Shown: positions 16,524-26,164 of the stretch, one piece after another | Layout: each line of letters opens with the position of its first letter | Numbering within the stretch: the stretch's first letter is position 1 | Assembly: GCF_003268635.1 (NCBI RefSeq) | Contig: NZ_CP029639.1 | Location: 2,925,501-2,989,500 of the forward strand | Direction: 5' to 3' | Origin: Paenibacillus sp. DCT19 | GTDB taxonomy: Bacteria > Bacillota > Bacilli > Paenibacillales > Paenibacillaceae | Length of the DNA: 64,000 nt | The notes under the pieces: model-generated | Told to the model about the DNA's origin: nothing | The model's input: the letters and a program-made list of their open reading frames with translations, nothing else | Database searches by the model: none | Position numbers and translations under genes: made by a program

Positions 16524-17812
16524 ATGGTGAACGATGGAGCGAGAGTTCGGAGACGAAGCATTAACCGAGATTTACGTAAAACATTGTCTCGCAGTAGAAC
16601 CAATGCTGGAATCCACGGAAAGCTTCATGCAGAAACAATTGTGATTGGTGGGGGCGTGATTGGTTGTGCAATTGCTTATGAGCTTGCAGCACGAGGACAA
16701 GATGTTCTTCTGCTTGAACGTGCGCGGATTGCAGAGGGTGCATCTTGTGCAGCGGCTGGAATGATTGCAGCAGATAGTGAGCATTTTTCTTCACCTATGA
16801 TGGCGAACTTGGCAACCATGAGCAGACAACTTCTGCATGAGCAGTGCGAACAACTGAGCTCCCTGAGTGGGATGCATATTGGGTTTCAACAAAATGGTTT
16901 TATTACTCCTGTGCGTTTGGAAAAAGATTTAAACAGCGATTCCACTGCTACAGCACCACGATCAATCACGTCTGAAATTTGGTGGGATGTTATCAAGGCA
17001 CAACAAAAGGCTCCATGGTTAAGCAAAAATATTTATGGTGCCTACTATCGACCGCTGGAATGTGACGTTCTACCTGTTAATTTGACTCAAGCTTATGCAA
17101 AATCAGCTCAGGCACTCGGAGCACGGATTATTGAAGGCGTGCATCATGTTAATCTTCGAGTGGATGCAAACGGAGTACAAGGCGTGGAAACTTCAATTGG
17201 AACGATGACATGTCGCAATGTCATTGTTGCTAATGGTTTGCAAGGGGAAGTGTTAATGAAGCAGGCTGGGCTTCAATTGCCGACTATGCCGGTCAAAGGC
17301 GAAATTGCAGCAGTGCAGTTCTCAGATCATTCTGGACAACTTGCCCCAGACAAAACGGTATACGCAGAGGACATTTATATCGTACCTAAGGCCAATGGAG
17401 AAGTATGGATTGGTGCGACCGTTTTACAGGGGAATCTGATCTACATGTTTCAGCTGCCGGGTTACAAAAACTGCTTGAACGTGCTGCCAGCTGGGTACCT
17501 GGCATTGCAGAAGCTCAGTTTGTACGGGCATGGGCCGGAGTAAGGCCTTCAACACCCGATGGATTACCATACCTCGGCGCATGTGAGAGCATGCCTGGTT
17601 TATATGCAGCCTTTGGACATCATCGCAATGGAATCCTGTTAAGTGCTGTAACGGGTAGCCTACTAGCAGATTTTATTGGAGGTAAATCTTCAGAGGAGCT
17701 GAATGTGCAAGGTTGTCGTCCAGAACGCTTCAATAAAAGGGGATCCTGCATTGAATATTATCGTCAATGGTCAACGGATGGAGATAGAAGACCGCTTGAA
17801 CCGTGTAGATAA
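16524..17812 (+). CDS. thiO: Glycine oxidase ThiO (frameshifted as sequenced)
   Basis: An FAD-dependent oxidase. The dinucleotide-binding motif is ETIVIGGGVIGCAIAYELA and an acidic LLLERA ends the second strand. A frame break in the G run 17429-17432 is repaired by one extra G (VLQGESDLHVSAAGL), and the C-terminal half contains WAGVRPSTPDGLPYLG and HHRNGILLS, typical of ThiO. ThiO oxidises glycine to the imine used by ThiG. Two oddities: an extra ~38-residue basic N-terminus before the FAD motif (start taken at ATG 16524 after AAGGAG), and a C-terminus overlapping thiS by about 60 bases. Confidence 0.8.
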
Positions 17813-17954
17813 ACTGCTGCACTCATTCGATCTTCATGTGAAAACTGTCGTTGTTGAGTTGAATCGCCAGATTCTTACTCGCGAACATCATGAGACGACC
17901 CATTTAAAAGATGGGGATCGGGTCGAAATTGTACATTTTGTAGGAGGGGGCTAA
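17751..17954 (+). CDS. thiS: Sulfur carrier protein ThiS
   Basis: A 67-residue ubiquitin-fold sulfur carrier. It begins NIIVNGQ (TTG 17751 with AAAAGGGG just upstream) and ends in VHFVGGG; the final Gly pair is adenylated by ThiF and then carries the thiocarboxylate. DGDRVEIVHFVGGG is the hallmark C-terminus. The gene lies between thiO and thiG, and its stop is immediately before the thiG start. Confidence 0.9.
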   Translation: MNIIVNGQRMEIEDRLNRVDKLLHSFDLHVKTVVVELNRQILTREHHETTHLKDGDRVEIVHFVGGG

Positions 17955-18724
17955 GTGATGTTGAAAATTGGTGAGCATGTCTTTCAGTCTAGATTATTGT
18001 TGGGTACAGGTAAGTTTGACGATTTAGAGGTACAGTCTCAGGCCATTGAAGCCTCAGGCACAGAGGTGCTTACGTTTGCCGTGAGACGTCTTAATCTTGA
18101 GGAGCGTAACAAAAAGCACTTTCTCGATAGGGTAGATCTTGATCGCTATACCTTGCTGCCTAACACAGCGGGCGCTTCTACCGCGGAAGAGGCTGTTCGA
18201 ATTGCTGAACTCGCCCGTGCTTCCGGACTTTGTGATATGATAAAAGTAGAAGTAATCGGCGATGGAATTACATTGTTACCAGACCCGATTGAAACGTATA
18301 AAGCCTGTGAGATGCTGCTACATAAGGGCTTTACGGTTCTTCCTTATATTTCTGATGATGTTATCTTAGCCAAACGACTCCAGTTACTTGGTGTACACGC
18401 TGTTATGCCTGGGGCTTCACCAATTGGATCAGGCAAGGGAATCATTAATCCATACAACCTTGAGGTTATTATTGAACAGGCAGTTGTACCTGTGGTTGTA
18501 GATGCTGGACTTCGTTCACCCAGTGATGCTGCTCGTGCGATGGAAATGGGGCAGACGCTGTGTTGTTGAATACAGCCGTGTCTGGATCCGGTTACCCTGT
18601 GGATATGGCCAAGGCCATGAGACTCGGAGTGGAGGCAGGAAGGCTGGCATATGAGGCAGGAATGATTCCGGTAAAGCGTTATGCAGCAGCGAGTAGTCCG
18701 GCGGAAGGAATGATTCATACATGA
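17955..18724 (+). CDS. thiG: Thiazole synthase ThiG (frameshifted as sequenced)
   Basis: A protein of about 256 residues. The N-terminus [20 protein letters not shown] (GTG 17955 or, more likely, ATG 17958 after GGAGGGGG) and the body [36 protein letters not shown]-like segment and [20 protein letters not shown] identify ThiG. The frame breaks in the G run 18548-18551; adding one G gives [20 protein letters not shown] and the normal C-terminus to 18724. ThiG condenses deoxyxylulose phosphate, dehydroglycine and ThiS thiocarboxylate. The stop overlaps thiF by four bases. Confidence 0.88.
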
Positions 18725-19770
18725 TGAATGAGACGTGTTCACCTGACCAAGGAGATCGATACTCCAGACAAGAGCGTTATGCTCCCCTTGGCAAGGAAGG
18801 ACAGCGCAAACTAAGTAACGGTAAAGTTTTGATCGTTGGTGCAGGTGCACTCGGCACTGGAATTGCGGAGACACTGGTACGTTCTGGTGTAGGGCATGTC
18901 ACGATTGTAGATCGGGACTATGTAGAGTGGAGTAACCTGCAACGACAGCAATTATATATTGAACAGGATGCATTGGAGAGAATGCCCAAAGCGATTGCGG
19001 CACAAAAACATCTCAGAGCGATTAATTCAACTGTTACAGTTGAGGGAATCGTGATGGATGTAAGGGCAGATGAGCTAGAGACTCTGATCCCACATGTTGA
19101 TCTAATTATGGATGCAACAGATAATTTTGATACCAGATTATTGATCAATGATATGTGCCAGAAATATCGTATCCCGTGGATCTATGGCGGATGTGTCGGC
19201 AGTTATGGGATTACGTATACATTTGTACCAGGTGAGACACCTTGTTTGAATTGTCTGCTAGGAGAGGTTCCGCTTGGTGGCGATACTTGTGATACTTCTG
19301 GAATTATTCCTCAGGCTGTCCAGATGGTAACAGCGAATCAGACAGCCGAAGCGCTGAAATGGTTAAGTGGTCATCCAGAGGCATTAAGACGAAAGTTATT
19401 ATCCTTTGATCTATGGCGTAATGAATATATTTCGATTAACGTGGATGGTGCCAAAAAGCAGCAATGTGCTTCCTGTGGCGAAACAGCTACATATCCATAT
19501 CTCTCTGCTTCGAATTTGGAGAAGACGGACGTATTATGCGGCAGAGATACAGTACAGATTCGCACTGCACGCCCAACGAAACTTGATCTAGAGCGTACAG
19601 CTGAGCGTTTACGTGGACTTAATGAAGGTCAAGTTGAGGCCAATCCCTTCCTAGTTTCGTTCACAACGGGAGCACAACGCATGGTTATTTTCCAGGACGG
19701 GCGTATTCTTGTGCATGGAACGAAAGATACGGCAGAAGCACGAACACTTGTACATCGTTACTTTGGCTAA
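18721..19770 (+). CDS. thiF: ThiF/MoeB-type adenylyltransferase
   Basis: A 349-residue E1-like enzyme. The nucleotide-binding loop is [13 protein letters not shown], followed by [13 protein letters not shown] and DATDNFDTR. Zinc is bound by two CxxC pairs (CLNC and CASC). It adenylates the C-terminal Gly of ThiS, as its place after thiG shows; the sequence alone would also allow MoeB, and moeA-mobB are encoded at 61-63 kb without a MoeB nearby. A C-terminal extension of about 90 residues follows the second zinc pair. It is intact, unlike three other genes of this operon. Confidence 0.85.
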   Translation: MMNETCSPDQGDRYSRQERYAPLGKEGQRKLSNGKVLIVGAGALGTGIAETLVRSGVGHVTIVDRDYVEWSNLQRQQLYIEQDALERMPKAIAAQKHLRAINSTVTVEGIVMDVRADELETLIPHVDLIMDATDNFDTRLLINDMCQKYRIPWIYGGCVGSYGITYTFVPGETPCLNCLLGEVPLGGDTCDTSGIIPQAVQMVTANQTAEALKWLSGHPEALRRKLLSFDLWRNEYISINVDGAKKQQCASCGETATYPYLSASNLEKTDVLCGRDTVQIRTARPTKLDLERTAERLRGLNEGQVEANPFLVSFTTGAQRMVIFQDGRILVHGTKDTAEARTLVHRYFG

Positions 19771-19892
19771 GTGGTCAATTTACCCAAAGAACATTAAACG
19801 ATATGAACTAAACATTTCAATTAATACTAAGTTTGTACCGTATGCAGCACCCAGCACGCGGTATCCTGCCTCAATACAAGGGTTGTCAGCCA

Positions 19893-19921
19893 CAGTCCAT
19901 TCCTATAGGAATGGACTTCTT
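19893..19921 (+). terminator. Terminator of the thi operon
   Basis: AGTCCATTCC, loop TATA, GGAATGGACT, then TTCTTGGTT, about 120 bases after thiF. The stem is perfect but the T tract is weak. The rest of 19771-20043 shows nothing else recognisable. Confidence 0.6.
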
Positions 19922-20043
19922 GGTTATGCGGCATGATAAACAAATAACGAAATGCTGTTCTGCATCTTGTGTTTATTTGTGATTAACTTTTGAGTGTGCA
20001 GAAATAACATGGCGAAGTTTGAGATAAGCCGGGTGAATACTAC

Positions 20044-20729
20044 ATGCAAATATCCATCCTTCTGGTGGGAGCACAGATCGGACTGCACCTATGAAAGAAG
20101 TACTCCTGAATAATTCATATACCGTTGCAGAGCTTGGTTGGCAACAATTGCAGCAAGAGCAAGATACCCAACTGGATTCAATCCGTATGATCATTCTCTT
20201 GCGCGATGCGGATTCTGGGAAAGAACTATTGGAAGGCATTGAGTATCTAGCTCGAAAGAGTAAGCCTATTCCTATAGTGGTACTCACTTACCAGGCTTCG
20301 GATGAAGAAGTTGTGCGCTGGCTCGATCTTGGGGCGAATGATGTAATTGTAGAACCTGTTCACTGGAATGTCCTACTGGCACGCATTCGTAATTTGTTAA
20401 GGTTATTTGTGAGTGTTGGCCAGATGGATGAAGAGGTCATAGTAGTACATGATCTAAAAGTGAATTTGCGGTCTCGGCGGGTGAGCCGTGCAGGGGAATA
20501 TTTGATGTTAACACCTAAAGAGTACGAATTGTTGGAGTATTTGGCTCGTCATGTTAATGAGGCTTGTACGCGTAGCATGATTTTAAGTGAAGTATGGGGA
20601 TACGAATTTGCAATGGATACGAATGTAGTGGACGTATATATTAAACATCTTCGCGTAAAAGTGGACAAAGGCAGATCCGAGAAATTGATTCATACCGTAC
20701 GTGGAATAGGTTACATGCTTCACATCTGA
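20044..20729 (+). CDS. Atypical OmpR-family response regulator with degenerate receiver (frameshifted as sequenced)
   Basis: A protein of about 228 residues. ATG 20044 gives the receiver's first strand, QISILLVGAQIGLHL, in one frame; one missing base near 20090 places the rest (KEVLLNNSYTVAEL...) in another. The winged-helix output domain is intact (LTPKEYELLEYLARH, DVYIKHLRVKVDKG, VRGIGYML). The receiver has lost its chemistry: the acidic pair after strand 1 is Gly-Ala, the acceptor position reads ILLRD rather than ILLD, and the conserved Lys is Glu (VIVEPV). It should bind DNA without phosphorylation. No kinase gene is adjacent. Confidence 0.75.
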
Positions 20730-20819
20730 GTACCGTGTTCAAGTATGAGTTATGACATATGTATTCAATAAACATTAATGCCTTTTGATATCAATCGAGT
20801 AGCTAAAAGAAGCAAACAT

Positions 20820-20849
20820 AAAGAACCGAATCCATGGATTCGGTTCTTT
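20820..20849. terminator. Bidirectional terminator, perfect 30-base palindrome
   Basis: AAAGAACCGAATCC and its exact complement flank the centre, giving a stem usable on both strands with T runs at each side. It separates the converging response-regulator gene and the NlpC/P60 gene. Confidence 0.8.
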
Positions 20850-20899
20850 CAAAGTTGTTCGTAGCATTAGCAATCAAACGTACACTTTCAATCAAAGCT

Positions 20900-21400
20900 C
20901 TAAAGTACGCGACGAGCTTTGATGTAAGTTCTTTCCCAAGTGCCAGAGTTCAGATCTGACAGAGTCACACCCGGGGAACCGTAAGTGTGGAGAATCTGCC
21001 CATTTCCTGCATAAACGCCGACATGAGTAATGTTAGAACCAGTAGAGCGGCTGCCGCTGGAGAAGAAAACAAGGTCGCCTACACGCAGATTTGCTTTAGA
21101 CACAGCTGTACCTTCTTTGGATTGCTTCACGGAAGTACGTGGCAAGTCAACGCCATATTTCTTGAAAATATACTTCATAAAAGAAGAGCAATCAAAATAC
21201 TTTGTTGTTGTGGTCGAAGCGCCAAATTTATATGGAGTTCCAGTGAACTGTTTACCGTAGTTTACAATTTGCTGTCCAGTTGATACCGATGCGCTCGCTG
21301 CTTGTGCAACAGGTGCGTTAGTCATAAGTACTGCTCCAAAACCTAGTGTAGCGCACAACCCCACGGTTACGGCTTTTTGGACTAAGATGTTTGTTTTCAT
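20900..21400 (-). CDS. Secreted NlpC/P60 peptidoglycan endopeptidase
   Basis: A 166-residue secreted enzyme. The start at 21400 (MKTNILVQKAV) is preceded by GGAGGT. The signal peptide ends near APVAQAASA. The NlpC/P60 domain holds the catalytic Cys in YFDCSSFMKYIF, the His in ITHVGVYAG and a third polar residue near ILHTYG. It cleaves the D-gamma-Glu-diaminopimelate bond of stem peptides. No LysM or SH3 wall-binding domain is attached. A single-gene unit, with a promoter at 21518-21545 and terminator at 20820-20849. Confidence 0.9.
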   Translation of the reverse strand: MKTNILVQKAVTVGLCATLGFGAVLMTNAPVAQAASASVSTGQQIVNYGKQFTGTPYKFGASTTTTKYFDCSSFMKYIFKKYGVDLPRTSVKQSKEGTAVSKANLRVGDLVFFSSGSRSTGSNITHVGVYAGNGQILHTYGSPGVTLSDLNSGTWERTYIKARRVL

Positions 21401-21517
21401 GTGAGTACCTCCAAAATTCGTTTTCGTTAAGTTGCTAGAGCTACTATAACAGGTTTGTAACAGCCTAGAAATTGGATAGGTACGTATAATCCCTTGTGTC
21501 GCAAAGGATTGGGATTC

Positions 21518-21545
21518 ATTATTAAAAAACAATTAAAAATGTCAA
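21518..21545 (-). promoter_or_regulatory. Promoter of the NlpC/P60 gene
   Basis: On the minus strand TTGACA (21545-21540), about 15 bases, then TAATAAT (21524-21518). This leaves a leader of about 110 bases that holds a GAATCCC/GGGATT-type inverted repeat (21488-21515). I see no known riboswitch in it. Confidence 0.45.
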
Positions 21546-21582
21546 AAAATTAATCATTGACGGATAAATACGATGGAGAAAA

Positions 21583-21613
21583 TGAAAAAGACCCTTGTCT
21601 ATCAAGGGTCTTT
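21583..21613 (-). terminator. Terminator after thiN
   Basis: Stem AAAGACCCTTG with CAAGGGTCTTT and a five-base loop (21587-21613), followed on the minus strand by TTTTTC. It lies about 70 bases beyond the thiN stop. Confidence 0.8.
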
Positions 21614-21680
21614 GCGTTGATTTCAATTCATTTATATTTGAATCATAGATTACAAAAACGTAACTATTTTAGATCCAACG

Positions 21681-22321
21681 TTAATCTTTACTCTGGATAA
21701 TTAACAATACTCCACTATCTATAGAGACGGTTCCAGACTTATCTAACAACTTATTGCTTATCCCTAATGACATTCCCATTCGAATGGTAGCTTGATCAAG
21801 AGGGTACTGGAACCCTTCCAAGCAAATTCCTGTTACTTCAGGCGTCAAAGGTAACAAAGAGACATACTCATAACCACGATCTTCGACCACAGCTTCAGAT
21901 GTCGTTAACATCATGTAATTATTTTTGTCTTGCAAAGAACAGATGATATGATGTTGCATTGCCCGAACCATGATATGTACATTTGCCAAGGTGTGATCCA
22001 TACGAGTCCCTGTAGCACCTAACATTAGAATATGAGTTGGCTCGAAGTCCAGGGCTGTTTCAAAAGCCATCTCTGTATCTGTCCAGTCTTTAAGTACAGG
22101 ATCTACTGTAATCATTCGTCCGCTTTTTTCGTGCACTAATTGTTGTTCTTCTTCCGATATGGAGTCAAAATCCCCAACGGCTACATGTGGCGTAACCCCA
22201 TGTTCTATTAGGAATAATGCCCCGCGGTCTGCTGCAATAATGATGTCATCCTTATGAATTACCTCTAGGAACTCAGGAAATAGCTCCCACCGGTAAAAAT
22301 GACAATACGTTTCATAGCCAT
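21681..22321 (-). CDS. thiN: Thiamine pyrophosphokinase ThiN (frameshifted as sequenced)
   Basis: A protein of about 213 residues. From ATG 22321 it reads MAMKRIVIFTGG; restoring one G in the run at 22285-22287 (minus GGG to GGGG) continues GELFPEFLEVIHKDDIIIAADRGALFLIEHG, VAVGDFDSI, then LGATGTRMDHTLANVHIM. These are the diphosphate- and thiamine-binding motifs of the family. It converts thiamine to TPP, the ligand of the riboswitch at 15529. The gene is not itself under a visible TPP aptamer. It ends in VDSGVLLI-like strands at 21681. Confidence 0.85.
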
Positions 22322-22616
22322 CCTATTCATCCTTCCTTCTAATGAAGAAAGTATATCATTTTTTCATGTTACTTCGAAACTCTACCATAGATGGTGGCAA
22401 CATCTCATTTGGACATCTGTCTATAGAAGCATGTGTTATATGAGAGTACTAGACAACGGACACGGGTGACAATATATTTGAAAAGCTTTGTAAAGAAATG
22501 CGGATATTTATAAGTTTTCATTACAGTAATGTGAACAGATTGAGCTTGTTTTTTATTGAATTATAGGTTGAAAGATTAAAATTCAACAAAATACACGTAC
22601 ATTGGACAAAATGTTG

Positions 22617-22646
22617 TTGCTTAATTTTAGTCCTCGCGGCTACAAT
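22617..22646 (+). promoter_or_regulatory. Likely promoter in the 22322-22683 gap
   Basis: TTGCTT, an 18-base spacer and TACAAT, about 40 bases before the TRIC-type gene. The remainder of the 360-base gap between thiN and this gene is AT-rich, and I see no gene or structured element in it. Confidence 0.4.
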
Positions 22647-22683
22647 GGGTAGAGCGACATGGAGATGACTTGAAAAGTGAGGT

Positions 22684-23367
22684 TTGAACAGGTTGGACTT
22701 ACACATTTTTGACGTATTCAGTATTATAGGAACTATTGCGTTTGCGATGTCCGGTGCGTTCGTGGCGATGGAAGAGGAGTATGATATCCTCGGGGTATTG
22801 GTACTGGGTCTTGTTACAGCCTTTGGCGGCGGAATTATCCGTAATGTGTTGATCGGAGTACCAGTAACGACCTTATGGAGTCAGGGTGGACTTATTATGT
22901 TGGCGCTTGTATCAGTTGCGATTGCATTTATTCTTCCATTGCAATGGATTAGCCATTGGAAGCGCACGGAAGCACTGTTTGATGCGATCGGACTTGCGGC
23001 ATTTGCGATTCAAGGCGGCTTGTACGCTGCCAAAATGGGACATCCCGTGAGTGCAGTAATCGTAGCTGCGGTGATGACTGGTATTGGTGGAGGGATTATT
23101 CGAGACTTGCTCGCAGGACGGAAGCCGCTCGTGTTACGTGACGAGATATACGCTGTGTGGGCGATGGCCGCTGGATTTACGATTGGAATGGGTTGGTTTA
23201 CAAGCAACATGGGACTACTAATCTGTTTCGCAGGGGTTGTGTTTTTCCGTATGTGCTCTGTACACTATAAATGGAAACTGCCACGCCGTTCACTTGTTGC
23301 ATCGGACACCATCCAACCACAGACAACACAGACTGCGTTAAGTCGTACGTTAAGCAAGGGGGATTAA
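22684..23367 (+). CDS. TRIC-type (UPF0126) cation channel family membrane protein
   Basis: A 227-residue, seven-helix membrane protein formed from two similar halves. Each half carries the glycine-rich helix break typical of the family: AFGGGIIRNVLIG near residue 50 and GIGGGIIRDLLAG near residue 138. Prokaryotic TRIC channels form homotrimers that conduct K+ or Na+. The start is TTG 22684 or TTG 22693; GTGAGG lies just before both. A polar tail of about 30 residues follows the last helix. The phosphatase gene follows after five bases. Confidence 0.8.
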   Translation: MNRLDLHIFDVFSIIGTIAFAMSGAFVAMEEEYDILGVLVLGLVTAFGGGIIRNVLIGVPVTTLWSQGGLIMLALVSVAIAFILPLQWISHWKRTEALFDAIGLAAFAIQGGLYAAKMGHPVSAVIVAAVMTGIGGGIIRDLLAGRKPLVLRDEIYAVWAMAAGFTIGMGWFTSNMGLLICFAGVVFFRMCSVHYKWKLPRRSLVASDTIQPQTTQTALSRTLSKGD

Positions 23368-23372
23368 TTGTA

Positions 23373-23843
23373 ATGATTCATGTTTTATTCGTTTGTCTCG
23401 GCAATATTTGCCGATCACCTATGGCTGAAGCTGTGTTGCGCCACAAAATTCAAGCGCGCGGATTAGCACAGCAGATTAAGGTTGATTCAGCAGGCACGGG
23501 AAACTGGCATGTAGGTAAACCGCCTCATGAAGGGACTCGTAAATTGTTAGATAGCGTTCAGATTTCATACGCGAATATGGCAGCAAGACAGTTCGCAAGC
23601 AATGACTTTGAGCAATTCGATTATATTGTCTGCATGGACAACTCTAATGAAGCGAACGTACGCAACGTTACAGGTGGTGCAGATGCCGATATCATCAAGT
23701 TCATGGATCTGCTTCCTCATGAAACACTTCGTGAAGTTCCTGATCCGTACCATACTGGTAACTTTGAAGAAGTGTATCAATTGGTTGATGCAGGCTGCGA
23801 TGTGTTATTGGAGCGAATCACTACAGAACATGCGTTGGCTTAA
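23373..23843 (+). CDS. Low-molecular-weight protein tyrosine phosphatase, YfkJ-like
   Basis: A 156-residue cytoplasmic phosphatase. The P-loop CLGNICRS (Cys nucleophile, Arg) is near the start and the general acid loop is DPYHTGNFEE. Ile after Asn in the loop is the tyrosine-phosphatase form; the arginine phosphatase YwlE has Thr there. The overall sequence matches YfkJ (HIGNPPHEGT-like segment WHVGKPPHEGT). ATG 23373 is preceded by AAGGGGG and follows the TRIC-type gene by five bases, as one operon. Confidence 0.88.
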   Translation: MIHVLFVCLGNICRSPMAEAVLRHKIQARGLAQQIKVDSAGTGNWHVGKPPHEGTRKLLDSVQISYANMAARQFASNDFEQFDYIVCMDNSNEANVRNVTGGADADIIKFMDLLPHETLREVPDPYHTGNFEEVYQLVDAGCDVLLERITTEHALA

Positions 23844-23890
23844 GTTGTTGAACAGGCGAATGTGCGAAGTAAAGTAACGAATGATAGTAG

Positions 23891-23920
23891 AGCTGGGTTA
23901 AGAACAACATCCAGCTTTTT
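23891..23920 (+). terminator. Terminator after the phosphatase gene
   Basis: AGCTGG and CCAGCT arms with an inner GTT/AAC pair, followed by TTTTTA. Confidence 0.65.
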
Positions 23921-24001
23921 ATAGAAAGTGAATGTAAGCGGTAACATTGATACATAAAACAAAAGCGGCATTTCAGCCGCCTGTTTCATTTCGATACACA
24001 T

Positions 24002-24735
24002 TTATTTTTCTTGAAGAAAATATAGCAGTGCTTCTGGCAGTTCCTTTTGCCAAAATCCCCATTGGTGGTTTCCTTCCTTCTCCCGGTAGGAGACAATGGC
24101 ACCACGTTTCTCCAATAGATCACGAGTATCTCGGTTCAATTGAACAAAGTCATAAGTTCCTGTGTCTGCTTCAAATGCCGTCTCTTGCAGACCAACAATC
24201 ATCCATATGGAAAGCCAGGACAGATTTTCTTCTGCGGCATAAATCTCTTGAGAAGCTGAATAGAAGGCTCCGGACAAGCTAATAACGCGATGGAACAGAT
24301 CGGGATAGAGTAGGGCAAGATGCAACGATACACTGCCACCGAGTGAGTCACCAGCTAGAACACGTTCTTGTGGTGAGCGGCGCACAGGATATTTCTCTTC
24401 TACATAGGGAATAATCTCTTCAGCGAAGCAAGCAGTATAAGCCTTAAACCGATCTCCGAAGGGAGCGTATTCCTGTGTCCTAACAGATACGTCAACCTGA
24501 ACGCCAACGATAATGAAAGGTTCAGCGCCCTCGTCAAGGATAATGCGGTTCGCTGTTGTAGCGATTCGTCCAAAGTTAAAAAATTCTTCGCCGTCCTGAC
24601 AATATACGACAGGATAACTAAGCAGTTCATTGTAGCCTGGGGAAGGTAAATTCGTAGAGTCCGCTTCTCTCCAAGATAACGACTTTCAATCTCTTCCTTC
24701 ACAATTGTACGTTTCAAATAGCGAGAATCCGTCAT
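24002..24735 (-). CDS. Alpha/beta-hydrolase esterase, enterochelin-esterase-like (frameshifted as sequenced)
   Basis: A protein of about 244 residues. It begins at 24735 with GTGACG upstream; KRTLRIYLP leads into a break in the run 24639-24642 (one missing C on the coding strand). The repaired frame reads PGYNELLSYPVVYCQDGEEFFNFGR, then YAPFGDRF, LAGDSLGGSVSLH with the nucleophile Ser, and a C-terminal His in EGNHQWGFW. This is the esterase-D/Fes fold family. The substrate is unknown. There is no siderophore gene nearby, so an enterobactin role should not be assumed. Confidence 0.7.
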
Positions 24736-24906
24736 AAAACGTCACCTTTCTCGGTTTTATTTTTGCATTCGACCGCGCAATACGGTAAGATTAACCTTAT
24801 GCGGGTTTAGGTAAAAAACGCAAACATGTACTATGCTGTTATACCAATATTAGATCCCTGTTATACATACAATCCGAAAGAAAATATAAAAAAATTACGG
24901 ATATCT

Positions 24907-24936
24907 TTGACGTATGCAGTGAAACAGGTGTATAAT
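24907..24936 (+). promoter_or_regulatory. Promoter of the pdh operon
   Basis: TTGACG at 24907-24912, an 18-base spacer and a perfect TATAAT at 24931-24936, 55 bases before the pdhA start. Confidence 0.7.
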
Positions 24937-24991
24937 AATATTATAACAGCGGAACTTGATATTCAAATTTTTTGTTGAGGTGAAGAAAAAA

Positions 24992-26059
24992 ATGAGCAAG
25001 GTTCCTTATGAAGTATATACGGAGGATGTAGAAGCTCTGTCCGTGCTGTCTCCTGACGGCGAAATTGTTAACAAAGACATGATGCCTAAGCTTTCCGACG
25101 ATCAATTAAAAGAAATTATGTACCGCATGGTATTTACCCGTACTTGGGATGACCGTGCAGTAAACCTGGGCCGTCAAGGTCGTCTTGGTTTCTATGCTCC
25201 AGTATCTGGTCAAGAAGCTACAATGGTTGGTAGTGAATATGCACTTGAAAAAGAAGATTTTGTTGCTCCAGGCTATCGCGACATTCCGCAACTCGTGTGG
25301 CACGGACTTCCTCTTTATCAAGCGTTCTTGTACTCCCGTGGACACCAACATGGTGGACAAATTCCAGATGGCGTTAACGTATTGATGCCACAAATCATCA
25401 TTGGTGCACAAATTCTGCACGCAATGGGTATCGCTATGGGTTACAAGTTGAAGAAACAAAAACAAGTAGTTATTACGTACACAGGTGATGGCGGTTCTTC
25501 TGAAGGTGACTTCTATGAAGGTCTGAACTACGCTGGTGTATACAAATTGCCAGTGATCTTCTTCGTACAAAACAATGGTTATGCCATCACAACTCCTTTT
25601 GCTAAACAAACAGCAGCTCTGTCCATCGCTCATAAAGCGGTAGCAGCAGGTATCAAAGGTGTTAAAGTTGACGGTATGGACATTTTCGCTGTTATCAAAG
25701 CTGTTCAGGAAGCTGCTGAACGTGGACGTAACGGAGAAGGCGCTACATTGATCGAAGCGGTAACTTATCGTTTCCGTCCCCACTCCCTTTCTGACGATGC
25801 TTCCAAGTATCGTACAAAAGAAGAAGAAGCTGAGTGGAGCGTTAAAGATCCAATCGCACGTTTTGCTAAGTATCTGGAGAAAAAAGGTCTTTGGACTGAA
25901 GAAGATACAGCTCGTGTGAAAGAAGAAGCAAAAGCTAAAGTAAATGAAGAGATCAAAAAAGCGGAAAAAACCGAGAAAATGACGATTTCAGGCTTGATCG
26001 ACAGCATGTTCGAACAAACGCCTAAGCACTTGGAAGAGCAAAAAGCTGATTTCCAATAA
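24992..26059 (+). CDS. pdhA: Pyruvate dehydrogenase E1 alpha subunit
   Basis: A 355-residue subunit; ATG 24992 follows GAGGTGAA. The TPP-binding motif runs from TGDGGSSEGDFYEGLNYA to VQNNGYAI, and RFRPHSLSDD is the regulated loop region. With PdhB it decarboxylates pyruvate and acylates the lipoyl group of E2. The four pdh genes follow in order with strong AGGAGG sites before pdhB and pdhC. Codon use is strongly biased toward optimal codons, as expected for abundant proteins. Confidence 0.95.
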   Translation: MSKVPYEVYTEDVEALSVLSPDGEIVNKDMMPKLSDDQLKEIMYRMVFTRTWDDRAVNLGRQGRLGFYAPVSGQEATMVGSEYALEKEDFVAPGYRDIPQLVWHGLPLYQAFLYSRGHQHGGQIPDGVNVLMPQIIIGAQILHAMGIAMGYKLKKQKQVVITYTGDGGSSEGDFYEGLNYAGVYKLPVIFFVQNNGYAITTPFAKQTAALSIAHKAVAAGIKGVKVDGMDIFAVIKAVQEAAERGRNGEGATLIEAVTYRFRPHSLSDDASKYRTKEEEAEWSVKDPIARFAKYLEKKGLWTEEDTARVKEEAKAKVNEEIKKAEKTEKMTISGLIDSMFEQTPKHLEEQKADFQ

Positions 26060-26164
26060 GTTTTTTCCGATAAAGCATAAACATCCGGCGCCAGTTGTGG
26101 TGTCTCGGTATACATGTATGAATTCAAATGTGAACTGTCAATGTTTAAGGAGGAAATGAAGCAA

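Noticed and set aside
16524..16640. Separate small gene before the ThiO FAD motif
   Set aside because: The segment is in frame with thiO, has the only ribosome-binding site, and no independent stop, so it is kept as a ThiO extension.
21401..21545. c-di-AMP riboswitch before the NlpC/P60 gene
   Set aside because: Such genes often have one, but the conserved ydaO blocks present at 55560 are missing here.
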